Shown here: one piece after another, positions 57,440 to 64,000 of the stretch | How positions within the stretch are numbered: position 1 is the first letter of the stretch | How the letters are laid out: each line of letters opens with the position of its first letter | Notes under the pieces: model-generated | The model's input: only the letters and a program-made list of their open reading frames with translations | Database searches by the model: none | What the model was told of the DNA's origin: nothing | Assembly (NCBI GenBank): GCA_024663395.1 | Contig: JANFAH010000005.1 | Location: 868,001-932,000 of the forward strand | Length of the DNA stretch: 64,000 nt | DNA from: Pisolithus tinctorius | Taxonomy: Eukaryota > Basidiomycota > Agaricomycetes > Boletales > Pisolithaceae | Direction: 5' to 3' | Made by a program: the position numbers and the translations under genes

Positions 57440-60400
57440 ATGGACTCGTTCGACAACTTTCAATACGACTCAGCATCGTCATACGGCGGGGGAATCAGCG
57501 TAGTGGACGACAACTCATCTGTTTACACCGCCAACACCGGCACACGCACGCCAGTCGACCTCAGTAGTCTCTCCATCTCAGACGACCGGTCACAGGTGTC
57601 CTTTACTGACTCAGAGAGTCACCATCACCCACCACGTTCGGGTATCGACGACGATTTCGACGCAGTACTTGATGACCTCAAGGATGAGGGCACTGTCGAC
57701 CTCCCTCCACATGCTTGCAGGTGCGTATCCGATCACAGCTTGCCGTCTGCACTGTGCTAAGTATGCTCAGTTATTGCGGCATCCACTCTCCAGCATCTGT
57801 CGTGAAATGTCTTATATGCTCCAAATGGTTTTGTAATTCTCGTGGAAATACCTCTGCTTCCCACATCGTAAACCATCTAGTCAGAGCTAAACACAAGGAA
57901 GTTATATTACACGCAGAGTCCCCTCTCGGCGAAACCACACCTGAATGCTACAGTTGCGGGAGCAAGAATGTGTTTATGCTCGGATTTATCCCTGCGAAAA
58001 GCGATACCGTCGTCGTATTGTTATGCCGGTAGGATCCGCTTAATACCGCCTGAGCGCTTTTCCCACTCACACAGCATACATTTAGTCAACCTTGTGCAGC
58101 AACAACCAAAGACATGTCTTGGAATGCTTCTCTATGGGCGCCTTTGATCGATGACCGCTCATTCTTGTCTTGGTTAGTCAAGCCGCCCAGTGAAACAGAG
58201 CAACTTCGCTCGCGCCAGATCTCGTTCAATCAAATCAATCGTCTTGAAGACCTGTGGCGTGAAAACGCCAATGCAACACTCGAGGACTTGGAGAAACCTG
58301 GCGTTGATGACGAACCCCAATCAATCCTCATGCGTTATGAGGATGCTTACCAATACCAAAATATATTTGGTCCGCTAGTGAAGATCGAAGCAGACTATGA
58401 CAAGCGCCTCAAGGAAAGTCAGACGCAAACGGATATAACGGTGCGCTGGGATCTCGGTCTGAACCAGAAGAGGGTAGCTTGGTTCTGTATGCCCAAACTC
58501 GAGAGCGGTGAAGTCAGGCTTGCAGTTGGTGACGAACTGAGGTTAAGGTATCAGGGCGAACTGCACAAACCCTGGGAGGGCGTTGGACATGTCATCAAGA
58601 TACCCAACAGTGAGTTGGATTCATCATCTATGATCAGCTGTCCAGCTGATATTCTCAGATGTCTCGGACGAGATCGCCCTTGAGCTTAGGAAGACTGAAG
58701 GCGTGCCCACCGAATGTACTCATGGTTTTTCGGCAGACTTCGTCTGGAAATCCACTAGCTTCGATCGCATGCAACTGGCCATGAAAACATTCGCAGTCGA
58801 CGAAAAAAGTGTTAATGGCTATATTGTGGGTTTACTTCACTTGACACTTCCTATAAGCCCTGACGCATGTCTAGTATCACAAACTTCTTGGCCATGAAGT
58901 CGAGCCTCAGAGTCTTCGGACACAGATGCCTAAACGTTTTTCAGCCCCTGGACTCCCGGAGCTCAATCACTCCCAAATGTATGCAGTGAAAAGTGTATTG
59001 CAGAAGCCGCTTAGCCTGATCCAAGGGCCTCCCGGAACGGGTAAGACTGTCACTTCCGCGTCGATCGTCTACCATCTCGCGAAGATGAATCCCGGTCAAG
59101 TCCTCGTTTGTGCGCCGTCGAACGTCGCCGTAGACCAACTCACCGAGAAAATACACGCTACTGGTCTGAAAGTTGTCCGCCTTACTGCCAAATCTCGCGA
59201 AGCTCTGGACTCCAGTGTCGCATTTTTGACTCTCCACCAGCAAGTTGCGAACAGTACCACGCACGTAGAACTCCAGAAATTGATTCAGCTCAAAAACGAA
59301 CAAGGAGAATTGAGCTCAAACGATGAACGCAAATACAAGACCCTCATCCGTCAGTGCGAGAAGGAGATCCTGTCAGCTGCAGATGTGATATGTTGTACAT
59401 GTGTTGGTGCGGGTGATCCAAGATTGAACAAGTTCAAGTTCCGGACAGTCCTCATCGACGAAGCTACCCAGGCTGCTGAGCCAGGTGAGTTCCCAGATAT
59501 TATGCTGAGCAGCAAAGTGTTGATATTCGTTCAGAATGCATGATTCCGCTTGTCCTTGGTTGCAAACAGGTTGTGCTCGTCGGCGACCACCAACAACTTG
59601 GTCCGGTCATTATGAACAAGAAAGCTGCTCGTGCCGGCCTCACCCAGTCTCTGTTTGAGCGTCTTGTCGTGCTCGGCAATCGTCCTATTCGACTTCAAGT
59701 ACAATACCGCATGCACCCTTGTTTATCCGAGTTTCCTTCCAATATGTTCTACGAGGGTACCTTACAAAATGGTGTTACGGCCCCGGAGCGTCTTCGCAAG
59801 AATGTGGATTTCCCTTGGCCCATTCCGGATACACCCATGTTCTTCTATCAAAACTTGGGACAAGAGGAAATATCGTCCAGCGGAACGTCGTTCCTTAACA
59901 GGTGTGTGTTTGTATGTTGCGGTAAGGTAAAGAAATATTAAACACATCTGTTAGGACGGAGTCATCCAATGTTGAAAAGATTGTCACGAAATTTTTCAAA
60001 TCTGGTGTCGTCCCATCGCAAATCGGCATTGTTACCCCTTACGAGGGACAGCGCTCGTACATCGTGAACTACATGCAATTCAACGGCTCGCTCAAGAAGG
60101 ACCTCTACAAGGAGGTTGAAGTAGCCAGCGTGGATGCATTCCAGGGGCGAGAGAAGGATTACATTATCCTGAGCTGTGTTAGGAGTAATGAACATCAGGG
60201 CATCGGATTCTTGAACGACCCCCGTCGTCTCAACGTTGCTCTTACTCGTGCCAAGTATGGTATCGTCATTCTGGGTAATCCGAAGGTCTTGAGCAAGGTT
60301 AGCCTTTGAAGGAGGACTTTAATATCGACGCACTGACATTCCGTCTTAGCATCCTTTGTGGCATGCGCTACTGACTCACTACAAGGAAAAGAATTGTCTT

Positions 60401-60988
60401 GTTGAAGGCGCACTCAATAATCTGCAACCTAGTATGATCCAGTTTAGTAAACCCCGTCGTTCCCTTGTCAAATCCATGGACCAGTTCCGCCGTCACGAAA
60501 CTAACGCCCGCGAGTACCTGCCCGGTAGCGGGGGCCGGTCTGGCACACCTAGCCGCTTTGATGCCAGTTTCTATCGCACTCATGATGCACTTGCATATAT
60601 ACCTGCCGATGTACAGTCCTTGCGCTCGCAGGCTACCTATTCTTCTGGTCTGCCCATGTTTGCGGCCACCGGAGGCTTCCCGTCTGGCATGACTCGCGGA
60701 CCTGGCGGCGCCGGGAAGCGCAGTGTATACGGAAGCTATGCGAGTTCCATCGTCTCCCAAGATATTGGACCGCCCAGCAGTGCTGGCATTAGCGCTGGGA
60801 GCATAAGTGGGTCTATCGCCTACTCCCAGTCGGATCGCCTGCGTAGGCGGGCTTCCTTCTCTTCTGCCACTGGCACGGACGTGGGCAGCTTGAGTGGCTA
60901 TGATTACAAGAGTCAAGATGGTGCAACTGACACCGATGACATGAAGAGTCAATACACTGGAACCCAATCCGGCGTCACCGTTTTCTGA
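57440..60988 (+). CDS. UPF1: nonsense-mediated decay RNA helicase Upf1
   Basis: Start ATG at 57440 ([18 protein letters not shown]), 3' stop TGA at 60986-60988, about nine short introns. The N-terminal acidic segment is followed by the Cys/His-rich CH domain ([17 protein letters not shown], then [19 protein letters not shown]). The SF1 helicase core has [13 protein letters not shown] (motif I), [11 protein letters not shown] (Ia), [12 protein letters not shown] (II), [10 protein letters not shown] (III), QYRMHP (IV), [13 protein letters not shown] (V) and [10 protein letters not shown] (VI). The C-terminal tail is Ser/Gly-rich with SQ/TQ sites (SQDI, SQSD, SQDG, TQSG), resembling the phosphorylated tail of animal Upf1. 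It couples premature stop recognition to mRNA decay. All catalytic motifs are intact. Confidence 0.97.
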
Positions 60989-61579
60989 TTTCAGTTGCGC
61001 ATCAACCAGAATGTCAGCCTGCTGATCTTACTCTCCGCCACGCACGTTGTGTGCATACGCACATTAGCCGGTCATTTACTGGACCGAGATCGCCCCTCCC
61101 TCCAGAGTTATTTAACTCGTGCTTCATCTGGAACCCTTCAGCAATTGCAGCTGCTACTGCATTTGGTCGCACCTTCCCCGTCTTTGTCCCCCATCTGCTA
61201 CGGGCAAGATGATTATCCTCTTCCGGTCCGGGCCAATACCCTCACCGTGGGTACTTCTGCCGCCCGAGCAGGGTTTCTCATCCTACACGCTATACTGTCG
61301 CGTTGTTGTTATGTTTTCGGTTACCCGTATGCAAGGTAGAGAGTATCGAAACATGGAAGCTTATGCTTATGAATAGACATTGCGTAAAAGCGGCTGCGAA
61401 AAAGCAACGTGAAACAATTCCTGAGTGTCCCTAGCTGACTGCCGCAGACCATAAGTGAGTAAATAATACGATGTTTACTAGAGTACATGTAGCAACACAA
61501 CCCATCTCGATCACTTTCAAGGATAAAAAATATCATTCCTGGACCGGTGTACGAATCCCTGTGTGGCTGCTGCGTTATG
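60989..61579. other. intergenic, convergent 3' ends (UPF1 and Mif2)
   Basis: 591 bases between two convergent stops. A plus-strand frame of 114 codons (60995-61339) is present but leads directly on from UPF1's stop and lacks any coding-like domain; it probably is UPF1 3' UTR. AT-rich stretches near 61460-61530 may be terminators. Confidence 0.5.
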
Positions 61580-63532
61580 TCAATGTCGGCTTTTGGATCT
61601 CTTTGGACCAGTTGACGTCCGAGATCCGTCCTCAGCAACCTCGGAATGTCTTCGCCGGTGTGGCGTCGGAGGCACTGATTGAGAAGCACGCTCCGGTGTG
61701 ATCTCCTCTTCGCCAACGTGTCGCGCTTGCGTGAAAAATAGTTTGGCGTCTCGTTGGCAAATGTTATGGATACAGTATGTGTTTCCTGAGTGCTGAGTAG
61801 TCGGCGACCAAAGCACGGATGGGGGGAGAAAACACAAACCTCGAGGAACGAGAAACATGCCACCACTAGAAACGATGTATGTGGACTCATGAATGACGAC
61901 AGAAACAGCACCCTCGACGACATAGAACACCTGAGGAACCGTGAAACAGACGCGTCAACATTGTAACATGTGCGGCTACTCACATATGCGTTATCTTTCG
62001 AAGACTTGCTCGGTTTCTCACCACGTGGTGGTATGCGCATCTCTCCAGCGGCAATGAAGTCTCCTTCGCCGAATATCTTCTGAAAGAACCAGTTACTGTT
62101 GGCGGCAGACCTAGGCTCAAACATCCTAGCCGTTTGTATGATCCCTATCGAAGTGGTAGGAGGAAAATTGATCACGAAACAAGCGTAGATTGTAGAGCGG
62201 AAACTTACGTCTTTTGACTGGTTCCCGAGTCAAGAAATCAAGGACAACACCGTCAGCAAGAGTTTTCTCGTCCCAACCTTCCTCGGGGTTGCTTGGCACG
62301 GGGGTTTTCAGTTCTCGTGTCTTGGCTCGCACAGAACCTGCACGTCCTTTTTTGCCGGCTTGTCCGAGGGGTTTTGGGGGCTCCTTAGGTATGCGTATGA
62401 TTTCTTTAATCTGTGGTACTAGAGTCACACCGGACTCCCGCCTACCGTAGACGACCTTCTCTTGTCGCCACCATTCCAGGGGCTTGTACCTATGCCGTCG
62501 ACCGCGGCGAACACCCTCTGGGGTGGGTGAACCTAAAACGAGGGTTATATAGATCCGCTGATGTGCGGTTCCTCCGTGCACGTACGTTCAGGAGGGGCTA
62601 TTGCCACACGTTTTGCTGGACGACCCCGTGGCCGTTGAGTCTTCTGACCCTCCTCTCTGGCCCTTTTCTTTGGTGGTACCTCTGCTTCCGCGTCGTTGGC
62701 ATCATTCTCCACTTCTTCCAGACCCCGAGCAATATCGTCCTCGACTTCGTTGACCCCGTTCCCATTTGGTTCCTGGTCCTCATACGGTATGGCTCGCTCC
62801 TTTCCCTTATTCGACCTCCTAGGTAATGCGGTCACTTCTTCCGCCACCTCTGCCACCTCTTCGGATTCATCGCTAATATGACTGTAATCAGCACCGTCGT
62901 CCACCTGAGTTTCGGGAGCGTCTGGGTAATTCTGAGAGTTAGGGGGTTCCACGTCGAGTTCTGCGTCGGGTGCGGCATGTGATTTGGCGAGGGGGGAGGG
63001 ACCTGCACCGTTTGTTAACGACTTGCGGGAAGAAAGTGTGTCTGAATGATGTCGGGGCGAGGGGAGTTGATCATACTCTACAATCGATGATCGACGCGGA
63101 TGACGGAGGGAGCTTGATCGTCGTGCATTGGTTGAGTGATATAGATGACTGGCATTGGTGAAGTACGCGAGGGGACTGCCCTGATTGCCTTTTGGAAGGA
63201 AGAGTGTATAAAGGTGGTACACGAGAGTATGACTACATAGACTCACTTTCAGCCAGGTCCATGGACATTTCACCGTCCTCGTCGACTTCGTCAAGTACCG
63301 GGCTGACTACAACGATGCGCTTCTTCTTCGACTTTATGCGGGGCGGGGTGCGGTTGTCTGCTTGTTTCATGACCTCGTCGAAAGGCTCAAACTCGTCGGA
63401 ATTGCGATCGACATATTGAACTGCTATGCCGGTCTTCTTTCCGTGGCCAAGATCGTCTGCACGGAATGGAATGTGTTCTCTTGGGGGTCCTCGTCGGGTG
63501 CCCAGCGACGACTTTCTCGGCTCGCGTGGCAT
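61580..63532 (-). CDS. MIF2: inner kinetochore protein CENP-C (Mif2)
   Basis: Start taken at ATG 63532 (MPREPRKSSLGTRRG); a frame from 63661 is also open. The N-terminal Mif2 block is HIPFRADDLGHGKKTGIAVQ then VDRNSDEFEPFDEVMKQAD. A long acidic, disordered middle follows. The CENP-C motif reads VRRGRRHRYKPLEWWRQEK (conserved Arg anchor and Trp pair for the nucleosome acidic patch and CENP-A tail) near 62500. The C-terminal cupin dimerisation domain includes RSAANSNWFFQKIFGEGDF, FYVVEGAVSVVIHES and SGGMFLVPRGNTYCI. It ends RSKSRH at TGA 61580-61582. Mif2 links CENP-A nucleosomes to the rest of the inner kinetochore. At least five introns. Confidence 0.9.
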
Positions 63533-63696
63533 CCTTGGTCGTCGTCCTCCTCGCCGTCCTCGCCGACTGGACGAAATGACATATACCGTGGGAAAAGTAA
63601 ACAAACGCGTAGTAATTAGACTACGACGCGTGTCACGCGCCGACTTTACAAAGTCATACATAGTCTAGTCTATCATTTACGGGCCAACAGTATTCG

Positions 63697-64000
63697 CTAT
63701 GAAGAATCCTGCTTGCGGATGATGTTGCTGAGAATTCCTAACGTAACACCCGTCGACGGACTGAGGCGAGCCCTGCTCCGCGCTGCCGCGTCGTCCATCC
63801 TTCTCCGCCTGCTCGACGCGGACCCCAGAGGCTCTGCGGCAATATACTGTCGGGATCCGGGTGGATATGGGTTACTCCTCACGTGGGATTGCCTATCCGA
63901 GACCTTGAGCTCCATGTCCATCTTCGTCGCCTTCAACCCCTGTCGTACTCTCCCCACAACATTTGGCAAACGGTGGAGGACGGCGTTCTGCGGCCTGAGC
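63697..64000 (-). CDS. C-terminal part of an unrecognised gene (partial)
   Basis: An open frame enters from the right edge and ends at TAG 63697-63699. The visible 100 residues contain MDMELKVSDRQSHVRSNPYP, an Arg-rich run (SSRRRRMDDAAARSRARLS) and the C-terminal GVTLGILSNIIRKQDSS. No domain recognised. The composition is helical or disordered and basic. It is 164 bases from the Mif2 start on the same strand. Confidence 0.55.
   Translation of the reverse strand, partial: LRPQNAVLHRLPNVVGRVRQGLKATKMDMELKVSDRQSHVRSNPYPPGSRQYIAAEPLGSASSRRRRMDDAAARSRARLSPSTGVTLGILSNIIRKQDSS

Noticed and set aside
60995..61339. Plus-strand open frame of 114 codons directly after UPF1
   Set aside because: It lies in the expected 3' UTR of UPF1 and is hydrophobic without domain pattern.

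Overview
The window is nuclear DNA of a filamentous fungus, most probably a basidiomycete (Agaricomycotina). The grounds are compact genes broken by many short GT-AG introns of about 50-60 nt, intergenic gaps often of only 70-450 nt, a fungal Zn2Cys6 regulator, and proteins whose families point to fungi (Sfi1, Gyp7, Fyv7, Mif2, Trs130). I saw no transposon, CRISPR array, prophage or operon structure. Exon boundaries were read by eye from frame continuity and splice signals. Outer coordinates are firmer than internal junctions.

Layout, left to right. 1-393: 3' end of a UTP21-type U3 snoRNP gene (+). 545-4623: SFI1-like centrin-binding repeat protein (+). 5010-5320: tiny PIG-Y-like GPI-anchor gene (-). 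5757-7793: unrecognised serine-rich protein (-), divergent from a short coiled-coil gene (7930-8438, +). 8780-10697: Gfo/Idh/MocA oxidoreductase (+). 11550-12407: aprataxin (-). 12688-15808: Gyp7-type Rab GAP (-). 16156-16582: ribosomal protein S21 (-). 17473-18269: unrecognised Ser/Pro/Arg-rich protein (-). 18598-21009: HSP90 (-) with two heat-shock elements upstream. 21317-24227: hamartin/TSC1 (-). 24840-26369: PAP2 lipid phosphatase DPP1 (-), divergent from PP4 regulatory subunit 2 (26529-27689, +). 27765-28322: FYV7-like (-), divergent from eIF1 (28477-28982, +). 29284-30239: SNRNP27 (-), divergent from an RRM-like protein (30313-31135, +). 31345-32111: CBP20 (-), divergent from RPT3 (32247-33903, +). 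34607-35816: P5C reductase (-), divergent from ALG13 (35909-36540, +). 36578-37590: TRM9-like (+). 37728-38386: NAC alpha (-). 38825-40156: phosphoserine aminotransferase (+).

40246-41027 holds three intron-containing tRNA genes: Ser-GCT, then two Asn-GTT genes as an inverted pair. 41121-42056: prolyl-4-hydroxylase-like dioxygenase (+). 42092-43634: RRP3/DDX47 helicase (-), divergent from TRAPP-II TRS130 (43789-48341, +). 48406-49970: ALG3 (-). 50255-53586: Zn2Cys6 regulator (-). 54468-57273: CDC4-like F-box/WD40 (+). 57440-60988: UPF1 (+). 61580-63532: CENP-C/Mif2 (-). 63697-64000: 3' end of another minus-strand gene.

The content is overwhelmingly core housekeeping: ribosome biogenesis, translation initiation, RNA quality control, proteasome, N-glycan and GPI assembly, TOR signalling, spindle pole and kinetochore. 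I did not find a convincing novel multi-gene system. The points most worth checking are an Hsp90 ending in MEEID, its paired heat-shock elements, the inverted intron-bearing tRNA-Asn pair, an oxidoreductase with four RRxS sites in its N-terminal tail, and several unrecognised conserved-looking proteins.
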